64,000 nt of DNA from Gammaproteobacteria bacterium (lineage in GTDB: Bacteria; Pseudomonadota; Gammaproteobacteria; Pseudomonadales; Ketobacteraceae). A model generated the notes under the pieces. It was not told the DNA's origin. It did not search any database and saw nothing but the letters and a program-made list of their open reading frames with translations. Each line of letters begins with the position of its first letter. Position 1 is the stretch's first letter. The stretch lies in contig JABLXQ010000014.1 of assembly GCA_013178375.1 (NCBI GenBank), forward strand, positions 62,001-126,000. Direction: 5' to 3'. Below, one piece after another: positions 1-9,632 of this stretch. The position numbers and the translations under genes are program-made.

Positions 1-1300
1 CACCCTGCTCGATGGCCTTGGCCATGCCGCCCCGGGCCTGGATGTCCTCGATGATGCCCCACGCCTTGTCGGCGATGTCCTGGGTCAGTTTTTCCATCAT
101 GTAGGAACCGCCCCAGGGATCGATCACCTTGGTGATGCCGGTTTCTTCCTGGATGATGATTTGGGTGTTGCGAGCGATACGGGCGGAAAATTCGGTGGGC
201 AGGGCGATCGCTTCGTCAAACGCGTTGGTGTGCAGGGACTGGGTGCCACCGAACACGGCTGCCATGGCTTCGATGGTGGTGCGTACCACATTGTTGTACG
301 GGTCCTGCTCGGTGAGCGACCAGCCGGACGTCTGGCAGTGGGTGCGCAGCATGCGGGATTCGTCTTTCTTCGGGTTGTATTCCTTTACGATGCGGTCCCA
401 CAGCAGGCGCGCGGCGCGCAGCTTGGCGATTTCCATGTAGAAGTTCATGCCGATGCCGAAGAAGAACGACAGGCGCGGCGCGAAATGGTCGATGTCGAGG
501 CCGGCTTTCAGGGCGGTTTCGATGTATTCCTTGCCGTCGGCCAGGGTGAAGGCCAGTTCCAGCGCGGCGTCAGCGCCGGCTTCCTGGATGTGGTAGCCGG
601 AAATCGAAATGGAGTTGTATTTCGGCATGTAGGCCGAGGTGTAGCCGATGATGTCGGCGATGATGCGCATGGAACCTTCGGGCGGGTAGATGTAGGTGTT
701 GCGCACCATGAATTCTTTCAGTATGTCGTTCTGGATCGTGCCGGACAGTTTGTCCTGCGACACGCCCTGTTCCTCGGCGGCGACGATGTACATGGCCAGC
801 ACCGGCAGCACGGCGCCGTTCATGGTCATGGACACGGATACGGTATCCAGCGGAATGCCGTCGAACAGGATCTTCATGTCTTCCACGGAATCGATTGCCA
901 CGCCGGCCTTGCCGACGTCGCCGGTGACGCGCGGGTGATCGGAGTCGTAGCCACGGTGGGTGGCCAGGTCGAATGCTACGGAAGCGCCTTGCTGGCCGGC
1001 AGCCAGGTTTTTGCGGTAGAAGGCGTTGGATTCAGCGGCGGTGGAGAAACCTGCATACTGGCGGATGGTCCAGGGGCGGCCGGCGTACATGGTGGCTTTC
1101 GGGCCGCGCACGTAGGGGGCAAAGCCGGGCAGGGTGTCGGCGTTCTGCAGGTCCTGGGTGTCGGCGGCGGTGTAGAGGGGTTTGACGTCGATGCCTTCGG
1201 GTGTCTTCCAGACCAGGTGATCGGAGGATTTGCCCTTGCTCTCTTTGGCGGCCATCTTTTCCCAGTCAGCCAGCGAAGGCTTTTCGATCTTGTCTGTCAT
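1..1300 (-). CDS. mcm: Methylmalonyl-CoA mutase, large catalytic subunit (3' end beyond window)
   Basis: Coenzyme B12-dependent isomerase interconverting methylmalonyl-CoA and succinyl-CoA in propionate and branched-chain metabolism. The first 433 codons are present, starting at the ATG at 1300 ([15 protein letters not shown]...). They carry the substrate-barrel hallmarks [49 protein letters not shown] and [20 protein letters not shown]. The C-terminal cobalamin-binding domain with DxHxxG should lie left of position 1. The divergently transcribed methylmalonyl-CoA epimerase 409 bp away belongs to the same pathway and supports the call. Whether this is a homodimeric single-chain enzyme or has a small-subunit partner cannot be seen. 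The antisense strand is also open, but only as a coding shadow. Confidence 0.96.
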   Translation of the reverse strand, partial: MTDKIEKPSLADWEKMAAKESKGKSSDHLVWKTPEGIDVKPLYTAADTQDLQNADTLPGFAPYVRGPKATMYAGRPWTIRQYAGFSTAAESNAFYRKNLAAGQQGASVAFDLATHRGYDSDHPRVTGDVGKAGVAIDSVEDMKILFDGIPLDTVSVSMTMNGAVLPVLAMYIVAAEEQGVSQDKLSGTIQNDILKEFMVRNTYIYPPEGSMRIIADIIGYTSAYMPKYNSISISGYHIQEAGADAALELAFTLADGKEYIETALKAGLDIDHFAPRLSFFFGIGMNFYMEIAKLRAARLLWDRIVKEYNPKKDESRMLRTHCQTSGWSLTEQDPYNNVVRTTIEAMAAVFGGTQSLHTNAFDEAIALPTEFSARIARNTQIIIQEETGITKVIDPWGGSYMMEKLTQDIADKAWGIIEDIQARGGMAKAIEQG

Positions 1301-1709
1301 AACTACCTCAAAATGCAGGATTCGGTGATGTGTCCGGACGGTCATCGCGCGCTTGCCCCGGGCCCTGAATCCTATGGATTGTAAGGGTAGTGGGGGGATT
1401 TCGGAATGGCGTGCGGCAAGCCGGAGCAGGGTTCGCCCTCGTAAGGCGGTCGGTAGACTACCCAATTCACGCCGGAAAATCACCCATTGCCGGGTCGCAA
1501 TCCTGTAACAATTGGCGACAACTTATTGATGTGCAGGGATTGATGCCGTGGATTGATGGCGAGGATTGCTTGAGAGGAACGATTGGTGGAGAGGAGCAAT
1601 GTGGTCTTGGCCAGCTGAAGTCTGCCGCTCGGCTTCCCCCGTCCGGGCATCCTCCGTAGAATAGTCGCCCTTGCACCGGTCGTTGATAACTTTATATGAG
1701 GGGAACACC
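1301..1709. other. Divergent intergenic region between mcm and mce
   Basis: This 409-bp stretch must hold the promoters of the leftward mutase and the rightward epimerase. I see no convincing sigma-70 pair, operator dyad or small gene in it. The epimerase has an evident Shine-Dalgarno (GAGGGG) around 1698-1703. Confidence 0.5.
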
Positions 1710-2129
1710 ATGATCATCGGTTTGGACCATATCGCCATCGCAGTTCCGGATCTGGAAAAGGCCATCAAGCGGTTCGCGGAAGACTTCGGCATTGCCCTGA
1801 ACGGCACCGAGGCGGTGGAGGATGCGAAAACCACCACGGCGTTCTTCCCCATCAGCGGCACCCAGATCGAGCTGGTTCACCCGTTGCGTGGTGAAGGCCC
1901 GATTGCCAAGTATCTGGAGAAAAAGGGCGGCGGTCTGCACCACCTGTGTTTTCGCACCGATGACGTGGAAGGCGACATGAAGCGGCTGAAGGAAAAGGGT
2001 TATGAATTCCTGTCCGATGCGCCCAAGCCCGGCGCCCACAACACCCGAGTGGCCTGGATTCATCCCAAGTGCACCGACGGCGTGCTGATCGAAATCGCTG
2101 AGCATCCGCACACGGATTACGACTTGTAA
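1710..2129 (+). CDS. mce: Methylmalonyl-CoA epimerase
   Basis: VOC-fold metalloenzyme converting (R)- and (S)-methylmalonyl-CoA, which feeds the adjacent mutase. The 139-residue product matches the family's usual length. It shows both VOC halves: LDHIAIAVPDLEKAI at the N-terminus and GGGLHHLCFRTDDV in the middle. Metal-ligand candidates are His7, a His of the GGGLHH motif and the Glu of VLIEIAEH near the end. The ATG at 1710 is preferred over an upstream in-frame start at 1671 because GAGGGG lies just upstream and the VOC fold begins at once. A strong hairpin follows the stop codon. Confidence 0.95.
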   Translation: MIIGLDHIAIAVPDLEKAIKRFAEDFGIALNGTEAVEDAKTTTAFFPISGTQIELVHPLRGEGPIAKYLEKKGGGLHHLCFRTDDVEGDMKRLKEKGYEFLSDAPKPGAHNTRVAWIHPKCTDGVLIEIAEHPHTDYDL

Positions 2130-2143
2130 GACCGGTCTGCCGA

Positions 2144-2174
2144 ATATTGGCCCGGAAGCTTTCCGGGCCAATAT
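2144..2174. terminator. Perfect 14-bp hairpin between convergent mce and eda
   Basis: ATATTGGCCCGGAA (2144-2157) is followed by a 3-nt spacer and its exact reverse complement (2161-2174). It starts 15 bp after the mce stop and lies before the eda stop on the other strand, so it probably ends both transcripts. There is no long T-tract on the + strand, so rho-independence is uncertain. Confidence 0.65.
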
Positions 2175-2241
2175 CCACCATCTCACTCTTTCCAATGAAT
2201 TGCTGACGTTGAACCTGCGGTTACTGATCTGGTGCAGGCGT

Positions 2242-2859
2242 TCACGGACAGCGCGCCGCAATCTCCCGAATTTTTATCCAATCCTGCTGTTGCAACAATT
2301 TCGCCGGCGTCAGCCAGCTTCCCCCTACGCACACCACATTGCCGCAGTTCAGAAAATCCTGCAGTGTGGTTTCGCTGATGCCGCCGGTGGGGAAAAATTT
2401 CATGGCCGGGAAAACGGCCTGCATGGCGGTGATGAATTCGACGCCGCCAGCCAGCGTGGCAGGAAACAGTTTTACTGTGTCGAGGCCGGCGTTTTCCGCC
2501 TGCATCAGTTCGGTTGGCGTCATGATGCCGGGCAGGATCGGAACCGAGACTTTTTGCGCTGCTTCTACCAGACGCAGATCCAGGCCCGGGCAGACGATGA
2601 AGCGGGCGCCGGCGCTGAGCACGGCCTGCAGTTGTTGCGCGTTTTTCACAGTGCCGGCGCCTACCACCAGTTGCGGACGTTCGCGGGTGAGCAGTGCGAT
2701 GGCGTCCAGCGCGCAATCCGTGCGCAGGGTGATTTCCACAACGGTCACACCGCCTGCCGCCAGCGCATCCACCAGCGGCAGAGCCACTTCCAGAGACGGC
2801 AGGGCAATCACTGGCACCACTTTTTTGCTGCGCTGCAGAAATTGTTGGAATGGGCTCAT
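2242..2859 (-). CDS. eda: KDPG aldolase (2-keto-3-deoxy-6-phosphogluconate aldolase)
   Basis: Class I aldolase and last step of the Entner-Doudoroff pathway, splitting KDPG into pyruvate and glyceraldehyde-3-phosphate in the cytosol. The 205-residue length is typical. Visible active-site motifs are VVEITLRT (catalytic Glu and phosphate-binding Arg), VVGAGTV, and LDTVKLFPA with the Schiff-base lysine, followed by the phosphate loop FFPTGGIS. Its ATG overlaps the edd stop codon by four bases, so translation is probably coupled. It is the last gene of zwf-pgl-edd-eda. Confidence 0.97.
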   Translation of the reverse strand: MSPFQQFLQRSKKVVPVIALPSLEVALPLVDALAAGGVTVVEITLRTDCALDAIALLTRERPQLVVGAGTVKNAQQLQAVLSAGARFIVCPGLDLRLVEAAQKVSVPILPGIMTPTELMQAENAGLDTVKLFPATLAGGVEFITAMQAVFPAMKFFPTGGISETTLQDFLNCGNVVCVGGSWLTPAKLLQQQDWIKIREIAARCP

Positions 2860-4670
2860 GGCAATTCTCGCAGAATGAAACTGGCGCCCTGATCGGCGGC
2901 GGTGACCGTGGCGCGGGCGCTGGCAAACAGGCGACGGCCCAGCGTGTTGGTTTGCGGCGGCAAAACATAATCGGCACGTTGTGCAAGTTCAGCAGCTGCC
3001 ACATGCAGTTCCATGCGCCCGGTTTTCCAGTCGAGTTCGATCAGGTCGTCATCGCGGATTTTGCCGATCAATCCGCCGCGTATGGCCTCCGGCGTGACAT
3101 GAATGGCGGCGGGAAATTTGCCGGAGGCGCCGGACATTCGCCCATCGGTCAGCAGAGCCACCTGCAATCCCTGATTCTGCAATGACGTCAGTGCCGGGGT
3201 GAGTTTGTGCAGTTCCGGCATGCCATTGGCAGAGGGGCCCTGGCCAGGCAGAACGGCTATGAAGTCCTGGATCAGTTCACCCGCCTTGAATGCTGCCTGC
3301 AGTTCTTCCTGGCTGTGAAAAACCCGCGCGGGTAACTGCATGGTTTGCGGCAGATGGGTGGGCAGGGCAGAAACTTTGATAATTGCCCGACCCAGATTTC
3401 CACTCAGCAGGCGCAGGCCGCTGGCTGAAAACGGCTTTTCCACCGGCCGCAGTAATGTGCTTTCCGGATTGGGTTGCCTGGCCTCGCGCCACGTCACAGC
3501 CTTGTCGCCCGGTTCGGGAAAATGTGTGGCGTTGGTGAAGGGCAAACCGTAGGCGGTGCGAATTTCCGGAAACAGCAGGCCATGCTGCAGCAGGGTTTTT
3601 ATTACGGCGGGTGTGCCGTCCTGCTGGTGGTAGTGATTGACGTCAGCCGCACCGTTCGGATACAGCCGCGCCAGCAACGGAATCACGTCTGACAGTTCCG
3701 CAAAATCATTCCAGTCCAGGATCCAGCCGGCAGTACGGGCAATGGCGGGAATATGCAACGTGTGATTGGTTGAACCACCGGTGGTCAGCAGGCCGATCAT
3801 GGCGTTGACGATGTTTTCCGCCTCCAGCAATTCTCCAATCCCTGTGCCGGATTTTCTCGATTGTTCCACCAGAATGCGCACGGCTTCGCGATTCAGTTGC
3901 TGGCGCAATTCTGAATGGGGCGCCACGAAGGAACTGCCCGGCAGTTGCAGCCCCATCATTTCCAGCAGCATCTGGTTGGAATTGGCGGTGCCATAAAACG
4001 TGCAGGTACCGGAGGAGTGGTAAGACGCTTCCTCCGATTGCAGCAGGGTTTCATGGCCGACCTTGCCTTCCTCGTAGGCAACCCGCACGCGCGCTTTTTC
4101 CTCATTCGACAATCCGCTGTGCATGGGGCCGGAGGGCACGAACAATCCCGGCAAAAATCCGAACGACAGCGCGCCCATCAGCAGGCCCGGCACGATCTTG
4201 TCGCAGATGCCCAGGTACAACGCACCGTCGAATACGTGATGAGAAAGTGCGATTGCGGTGGACAGTGCAATGGTGTCGCGGCTGAACAGTGACAATTCCA
4301 TGCCGGGCTGACCTTGTGTCACGCCATCGCACATGGCGGGCACGCCGCCGGCCACTTGTGCCGTAGCGCCAAATTCCAGCGCAGCGGATTTGAGAAGATC
4401 CGGATAATGGCCATAGGGTTGGTGTGCCGACAGCATGTCGTTGTACGCGGTGACGATGCCGAGATTCGGCGTAATTTCCGTGTGGCGCAGCAGGATTTTT
4501 TCGTCGGGCTTTGCCGCTGCGTAACTGTGGGCGAGGTTGGTGCAGCCCAGGTGGGCCCGCGAGGTAGGGCGGGTCGCTCCCAGTGCGCATTCCTGCAGAT
4601 AGGCATCGCGGCTGCCCTGGCTGCGGTCGCGAATTTTCTGCGCGATCTTGAGGACGACGGGATGAGTCAT
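2856..4670 (-). CDS. edd: 6-phosphogluconate dehydratase
   Basis: Iron-sulfur dehydratase of the IlvD/Edd family, making KDPG from 6-phosphogluconate. The 604-residue length matches Edd. Cysteine-bearing cluster motifs are visible: HLGCTNLAHSYAA, VPAMCDGVTQGQPGMELS, LGICDKIVPGLLMGAL and SSGTCTFYGTANSNQ. The C-terminal half has the family motifs TDGRMSGASGKFPAAIHVTPEA and GLIGKIRDDD. Its start overlaps the pgl stop (ATGA) and its stop overlaps the eda start (ATGA), giving a chain of coupled genes. Confidence 0.97.
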   Translation of the reverse strand: MTHPVVLKIAQKIRDRSQGSRDAYLQECALGATRPTSRAHLGCTNLAHSYAAAKPDEKILLRHTEITPNLGIVTAYNDMLSAHQPYGHYPDLLKSAALEFGATAQVAGGVPAMCDGVTQGQPGMELSLFSRDTIALSTAIALSHHVFDGALYLGICDKIVPGLLMGALSFGFLPGLFVPSGPMHSGLSNEEKARVRVAYEEGKVGHETLLQSEEASYHSSGTCTFYGTANSNQMLLEMMGLQLPGSSFVAPHSELRQQLNREAVRILVEQSRKSGTGIGELLEAENIVNAMIGLLTTGGSTNHTLHIPAIARTAGWILDWNDFAELSDVIPLLARLYPNGAADVNHYHQQDGTPAVIKTLLQHGLLFPEIRTAYGLPFTNATHFPEPGDKAVTWREARQPNPESTLLRPVEKPFSASGLRLLSGNLGRAIIKVSALPTHLPQTMQLPARVFHSQEELQAAFKAGELIQDFIAVLPGQGPSANGMPELHKLTPALTSLQNQGLQVALLTDGRMSGASGKFPAAIHVTPEAIRGGLIGKIRDDDLIELDWKTGRMELHVAAAELAQRADYVLPPQTNTLGRRLFASARATVTAADQGASFILRELP

Positions 4671-5359
4671 GATGAGCGCTTCCGGGTGGTGATGACGGTC
4701 AAGCGCGTGTCTGCCTGCTGCGCCAGCGGCCGTATCGGCGAAGTGGATTTTTTGTCTTTCACAATGCCATTGAATACATCGCGTTTGTCGCGGCCCGGGA
4801 TAAACAGCACGATCTGCCGCGCGGACACCAGCCAGGAAAAACTCATGGAGATGCGGGGATAAGGAGCGCTGGTGGGATGCACGGAAACATAACGGTCCGT
4901 CGTTTGCATCGCGTTGGAAAAATCCTCGGCGTCGGGAAACAGGGATGCGGTGTGGCCATCCAGACCCATGCCCAGCAGTACGATATCCGGCTGCTTGATG
5001 GTGGCCACCGCTTCGTTACAGGCAGCCAGATTGCGGGTGAAATCGGTATCCAGCAGTAACGGGTGGAATTGGACTGCTGCCCCGCGTTGCGTCAGCAGAT
5101 GCTCCTGCACCAGCGTGGCATTCTGATCCTGCGGATGATCCGGCGCCCAGCGCTCGTCCACCAGAAACAGATCGACGTTCTGCCAGGGAAAGTCAGTGGC
5201 GGCCAGCAGATCGAAAACGGCAGCCGGCGACTTGCCACCGGATACAAAAAAACTGATTCGCTGCTGGTCCCAGCGCCGGGTTTCCAGCAACGCCAGTAAC
5301 CATTCTGCGCAGTCGGTTGTGGCATCTGCTTCGCAAGTCGATTCCATCAGGCGATACAT
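4667..5359 (-). CDS. pgl: 6-phosphogluconolactonase
   Basis: Hydrolyses 6-phosphoglucono-delta-lactone, linking Zwf to Edd. The 230-residue product belongs to the DevB/SOL-type family, with FFVSGGKSPAAVFDLL, LFLVDERWAPDHPQDQNA and VLLGMGLDGHTASLFPD. I place the start at the ATG at 5359, one base after the zwf stop, because the fold begins soon after it. A longer reading up to 5461 would run well into zwf and adds only non-homologous residues. The stop overlaps the edd ATG. Confidence 0.95.
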   Translation of the reverse strand: MYRLMESTCEADATTDCAEWLLALLETRRWDQQRISFFVSGGKSPAAVFDLLAATDFPWQNVDLFLVDERWAPDHPQDQNATLVQEHLLTQRGAAVQFHPLLLDTDFTRNLAACNEAVATIKQPDIVLLGMGLDGHTASLFPDAEDFSNAMQTTDRYVSVHPTSAPYPRISMSFSWLVSARQIVLFIPGRDKRDVFNGIVKDKKSTSPIRPLAQQADTRLTVITTRKRSS

Positions 5360-5360
5360 G

Positions 5361-6875
5361 TCATTTCGATCCTTCGTACCAGAGGCGTCCATCCTGCGCC
5401 AATAAAAGCGTGGAACCCGACGGCCCCCAGCTGCCGGCCACATAGGATTCCGGCGGCGCACTGGAGCGTTCCCAGTGCAACAACACCGGGTCTACCCACG
5501 TCCAGGCTTCTTCCAGCTCGTCCTGCCGCAAAAACAGGGTCTGGTCGCCTTTCACCACGTCCATCAGCAGGCGTTCGTAGGCTTCGGGCGAACGCCGGTT
5601 GCGGGAAGTGGGGCTCAGATTCAGATCAACCGTACGCACATCCATGCCGGGGCCCAGGCGCTTGCCGCACAGGCGTAACGTAATGGATTCGTTGGGCTGC
5701 AGGGTGATCACCAGCTGGTTATCCATCAGCGGCCCTTTGGCGGTATTGAAAATCCAGTGCGGAATTTCCTTGAACTGCACCACGATCTCGCAACTGCGAC
5801 GTGGCATGCGTTTGCCCGTACGCATGTAGAAGGGCACGCCGGACCAGCGCATGTTATCGATCTGCACTTTCATGGCGACAAAGGTTTCCACGGTGCTGGT
5901 GTCGGCCACGCCTTCTTCTTCGGTGTAAGCAAAAGATTTTTTTCCATCCGCCGTGCCGGCAGTGTACTGGCCCCGTACCACCTGGGAATTGATCGACGCC
6001 TCCTGCAGTGGTCGCAATGAGCGCAACACTTTCAGTTTTTCATCACGAACCCGGTCGGGGTCTATATTGGCCGGTGGCTCCATTGCCACGATACACAGCA
6101 ACTGCAGCAGATGGTTCTGCACGATGTCGCGCAGGGCACCGGTTTCCTCGTAAAAATCGCCACGTCCCTCCACCCCGATGGATTCGGCTATGGTGATCTG
6201 GATGTGATCAACGTAATGATGATTCCAGAGTGATTCGAACAGGGGATTGGCAAAGCGCAGCACCAGCAGGTTCTGCACGGTTTCTTTGCCAAGGTAATGG
6301 TCGATGCGATAGATCTGCGACTCGGTGAAGTAGTTCGACATCTGCCCGCTGATGAGCTTTGCCGACGCCAGATTACGGCCGATGGGCTTTTCCAGCACCA
6401 CCCGCGACTCCGGTGAAATCAGGTTCATCGAGCCCAGGCTGGAGGCCACAGCACCGTACAATGATGAGTGGGTGGACAGATAAAACACCCGGGGCCGGCC
6501 ATCGTCGCTCAGATGCTCCCGCAACGCGCGATAGGACTCCGCCCGCTGCGCATCAAGGGAGGCAAAATACAGGTGCTTGGAAAACTGCTGCCAGGTCACT
6601 TCATCCCAGCTTTCCACTTCCAGGTGTTGCTGCAGGCGGCTTTCCACCAGAGCCAGGTAGGCGTCACGCTTGAGTGGTGCCCGGCCCACGCCGATGATGC
6701 GGGAGGAAGGGTGGAAGGGTTTGGACTGGTAGATATGGTAGAGGGCCGGTAGCAGTTTGCGCAGGGCCAGATCCCCACGCCCCCCGAACAGTACAAAGTC
6801 GAATAACGCATTGCCCGACTCTTTCAAGGTGCACGCTCCCTGACGATCAGTGTCGCTGTCAATGTCCTGAATCAA
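5361..6875 (-). CDS. zwf: Glucose-6-phosphate 1-dehydrogenase
   Basis: Oxidises glucose-6-phosphate to the lactone, producing NAD(P)H, and is the entry to both the Entner-Doudoroff and pentose phosphate routes. The coenzyme fingerprint is FVLFGGRGDLALRKLLPALY. The catalytic motif RIDHYLGKETVQNLL and the downstream FYMRTGKRMP are intact. The 504-residue frame starts at the ATG at 6875. A TTG at 6827, preceded by GGGAG, would give an N-terminus closer in length to E. coli Zwf and is a fair alternative. It is the first gene of a four-gene operon and is divergent from galU. Confidence 0.96.
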   Translation of the reverse strand: MIQDIDSDTDRQGACTLKESGNALFDFVLFGGRGDLALRKLLPALYHIYQSKPFHPSSRIIGVGRAPLKRDAYLALVESRLQQHLEVESWDEVTWQQFSKHLYFASLDAQRAESYRALREHLSDDGRPRVFYLSTHSSLYGAVASSLGSMNLISPESRVVLEKPIGRNLASAKLISGQMSNYFTESQIYRIDHYLGKETVQNLLVLRFANPLFESLWNHHYVDHIQITIAESIGVEGRGDFYEETGALRDIVQNHLLQLLCIVAMEPPANIDPDRVRDEKLKVLRSLRPLQEASINSQVVRGQYTAGTADGKKSFAYTEEEGVADTSTVETFVAMKVQIDNMRWSGVPFYMRTGKRMPRRSCEIVVQFKEIPHWIFNTAKGPLMDNQLVITLQPNESITLRLCGKRLGPGMDVRTVDLNLSPTSRNRRSPEAYERLLMDVVKGDQTLFLRQDELEEAWTWVDPVLLHWERSSAPPESYVAGSWGPSGSTLLLAQDGRLWYEGSK

Positions 6876-7026
6876 ATTCCCCGTTGGGCTTCAGTATAAC
6901 CGATGCGCCGAATCTGGCAGTTGTGCACGGATCTGCAATTAGCCAGCCAATTATGGATTCGCATCGGGCAAAACGTGTAGAATTCGCGCTTTCCTGCCCT
7001 TACTGCAATTACTGAGAGCCTAGCCC

Positions 7027-7860
7027 ATGATCACGAAATGTATCTTCCCGGTGGCCGGTTACGGTACCCGCTTCCTGCCCGCCACCAAAATTCAGCCCAA
7101 GGAAATGCTGCCCATCGTCAACAAGCCGCTGGTGCAGTACGGGGTTGAGGAAGCCATGGATGCGGGCCTGACCGATATCGGCTTCGTGACAGGCCGCGGC
7201 AAGCGCGCCATTGCCGACCATTTCGACATCAGTTATGAGCTGGAACACCAGATCAAGGGCACTGGCAAAGAGCGGTACCTGGACAGCATCCGCAATGTTA
7301 TCGCCAACTGCACCTTCACCTATACCCGTCAGCAGGAAATGAAAGGGCTGGGGCATGCGATCCTGACATCGCGGGTCATGGTGGGCGACCAGCCTTTCGG
7401 CGTCATCCTGGCAGACGACCTGTGCGTGGAGCAGTCGGAAGGCGTAATGGCGCAGATGGTCAAACTCTACAAACAGTTCCGTTGCAGCATCGTGGCGATC
7501 GAGGAAGTACCGATGGCCGACATTTCCCGTTACGGTGTGATTGCCGGCGAATGCATCAAGGATGGCCTGTACCGCGTCACCGACATGGTGGAAAAACCCC
7601 CCGCCGACAAGGCACCGTCCAACCTGGCGATCATCGGCCGCTACATCCTCACCCCTGATATTTTCGAGATTCTGGAAAAAACCCCGCCCGGCGCCAACGG
7701 CGAAATCCAGATCACCGACGCTCTGCTGCAGCAGGCCAAGGATGGTTGCGTGATGGCATACAGGTATCGTGGCAAGCGCTTCGATTGTGGCAGCGTCGAC
7801 GGCTTCGTCGAAGCCACCAATTTCATGTATACCGAGTACTACAAGCACGGCAAGCTCTGA
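7027..7860 (+). CDS. galU: UTP--glucose-1-phosphate uridylyltransferase
   Basis: Makes UDP-glucose from glucose-1-phosphate and UTP for envelope polysaccharides. The 277-residue protein has the nucleotidyltransferase signature FPVAGYGTRFLPATK and then PKEMLPIVNKPLVQYGVEEA. It also has ILADDLCVE (metal-binding Asp), DMVEKPP and GNxx-type sugar contacts near NGEIQITDAL. Functional neighbours are galE and pgi on the opposite strand. The ATG at 7027 has GAGAG just upstream. Confidence 0.97.
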   Translation: MITKCIFPVAGYGTRFLPATKIQPKEMLPIVNKPLVQYGVEEAMDAGLTDIGFVTGRGKRAIADHFDISYELEHQIKGTGKERYLDSIRNVIANCTFTYTRQQEMKGLGHAILTSRVMVGDQPFGVILADDLCVEQSEGVMAQMVKLYKQFRCSIVAIEEVPMADISRYGVIAGECIKDGLYRVTDMVEKPPADKAPSNLAIIGRYILTPDIFEILEKTPPGANGEIQITDALLQQAKDGCVMAYRYRGKRFDCGSVDGFVEATNFMYTEYYKHGKL

Positions 7861-7907
7861 ATCTTGCCCTGGCACGGCGCCGGTGATAACCGCGCCGTGG
7901 CTTGGGT

Positions 7908-7937
7908 CGGAGGAGTGGAATTCACACAGCTCCTCCG
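7908..7937. terminator. Candidate hairpin between convergent galU and pgi
   Basis: CGGAGGAG (7908-7915) and CTCCTCCG (7930-7937) form a perfect 8-bp stem with a 14-nt loop, followed by TTCTTCC. A second GC-rich stem, CACGGCGC/GCGCCGTG, lies at 7873-7899. Either or both may end galU transcription. Neither has a strong T-run. Confidence 0.45.
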
Positions 7938-7955
7938 TTCTTCCTGATTAATTCT

Positions 7956-9611
7956 CTATGAAACGTTGAAAAAATCGATCAGCCCCTGGGTGGAACCATC
8001 CAGGCGGGGATCAGTGCTGCCGGCTTTCAGGATCGAGGTGATCTCGCCACTCAGCTGCTTGCCCAGCTCAACACCCCACTGGTCGAATGGATTGATATTC
8101 CAGATCACCGACTGTACGAACACCTTGTGCTCGTACAGGGCGATCAGGGCACCCAGAATGCGGGGTGTCAGGGTCTCGTAGACCAGAGTCGTCGAGGGTT
8201 TGTTGCCGGCAATCACCCGGTGTGGCGCCACCCTGCCGATCTGCGCGGAATCGACTCCCTTTGCCTGCATCTCCTGCTGCACTTCTGCCAGACAGCGGCC
8301 CTGCATCAGCGCCTGGCTCTGTGCCAGGCAGTTGGCGTACAGGTCGGCCTGCTGTTCAGCCACTGGCGTCTGGCTGCGGACACCAACAATGAAGTCCACC
8401 GGTACTATCAGGGTGCCCTGGTGCAGCAACTGGTGAAAGGAATGCTGCGTGTTGGTGCCAACGCCCCCCCAGAGCACGGCACCGGTTTTCCATTCCACTG
8501 GCTGGCCGTTGCGTTGCACGCCCTTGCCGTTGCTTTCCATATCCAGCTGCTGCAGATAGGCCGGGAACTGGGCCAGATTCTGGTCATAGCAAATCACCGC
8601 CTGGGACTGGCAACCGACGAAATTCACATGCCAGACGCCCAGCAACGCCATGATGACAGGCAGATTCTGTTCAAACGGCGCGGTGCGAAAATGCTGGTCC
8701 AGCTCGCGGGCGCCATCGAGAAATTCGCGAAAGCCGTCTTCCCCCAACGCCAGCGCGATCGACATGCCGATCGACGACCACAGGGAATAGCGCCCGCCCA
8801 CCCAGTCCCACATCGGAAACACGTTTTCTGGCGTAATGCCAAAGCGCGATGTAGCTGTGACGTTGACCGACACTGCAGCGAAATGCAGCGCCACAGCGGA
8901 TTCACTGCCGGCACGCTGCACAAACCAGTCCCGCGCGGCCTGGGCGTTGGCCAGGGTTTCCAGCGTGGTGAATGTTTTGGAGGCCACGATGAACAGTGTG
9001 GTTTCCGGATCACACACCCGCAACGCGCGGGAGATATGGGAGGGATCGACGTTGGAAACAAAAAGAAAGCGCAGGGAGCCAGTGTGGAAAGACTGCAGTG
9101 CATCCACCGCCATGTTCGGCCCCAGATCGGAACCACCCACACCGATATTGACGATGGTGTCGATTCGCTTGCCGGTATATCCCTTCCACTCGCCGGACTG
9201 AATCCGGGCCACCGCCGCAAACAGCCGCCGCCGGGTATCCAGCACCGCATCTGCCACCGCCGGGGGCAGTTCCTCGTCCCGCAGCCGCAGCGCGGTATGC
9301 AGCGCCATGCGGCCTTCCGTGTGGTTCACCGGCTGCCCGTCGAACAGGGCCTGGATCGCATCCGCCAGTCCGGCCACCCGGGCCAGCTCCATGAGATCCG
9401 CAAGCGCGTTGGCGTCCAGATGATTCTTGGAATAATCCATCAGCAACCCTGCCGCCCGGGCGCTGAAGCGGCCGAAGCGCTGCGAATCCTGGCGGAAAAG
9501 GTTGATCAACCCGGCCCCGAACAGGCGTTCACGATGGGCGTGCAGACGCTGAACCAGGCTGGCGTTCATCAGGGCCGGCGTGGCGGAAAATTCGAACGAT
9601 GCAGTCGTCAT
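7956..9611 (-). CDS. pgi: Glucose-6-phosphate isomerase
   Basis: Interconverts glucose-6-phosphate and fructose-6-phosphate. The 551-residue length is standard. Motifs seen are NIGVGGSDLGPNMA (phosphate binding), IVASKTFTTLETL, WVGGRYSLWSSIGMSIAL, QLDMESNGKGV with the catalytic glutamate region, and GTNTQHSFHQLLHQG. It is the last gene of a leftward group, 21 bp after the phosphopantetheinyl transferase. The opposite strand holds a very long open frame that is only a shadow. Confidence 0.97.
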   Translation of the reverse strand: MTTASFEFSATPALMNASLVQRLHAHRERLFGAGLINLFRQDSQRFGRFSARAAGLLMDYSKNHLDANALADLMELARVAGLADAIQALFDGQPVNHTEGRMALHTALRLRDEELPPAVADAVLDTRRRLFAAVARIQSGEWKGYTGKRIDTIVNIGVGGSDLGPNMAVDALQSFHTGSLRFLFVSNVDPSHISRALRVCDPETTLFIVASKTFTTLETLANAQAARDWFVQRAGSESAVALHFAAVSVNVTATSRFGITPENVFPMWDWVGGRYSLWSSIGMSIALALGEDGFREFLDGARELDQHFRTAPFEQNLPVIMALLGVWHVNFVGCQSQAVICYDQNLAQFPAYLQQLDMESNGKGVQRNGQPVEWKTGAVLWGGVGTNTQHSFHQLLHQGTLIVPVDFIVGVRSQTPVAEQQADLYANCLAQSQALMQGRCLAEVQQEMQAKGVDSAQIGRVAPHRVIAGNKPSTTLVYETLTPRILGALIALYEHKVFVQSVIWNINPFDQWGVELGKQLSGEITSILKAGSTDPRLDGSTQGLIDFFNVS

Positions 9612-9632
9612 GACATTACCTTGTGGTTCAGT

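Noticed and set aside
161-1384. 407-codon open frame on the + strand
   Set aside because: Antisense shadow of methylmalonyl-CoA mutase: Gly/His/Arg-rich, no domain, and the mutase reading is unmistakable.
1671-1698. TTGCAC ... TATATG as a promoter for mce
   Set aside because: The -10 would overlap the Shine-Dalgarno and leave almost no leader before the ATG at 1710.
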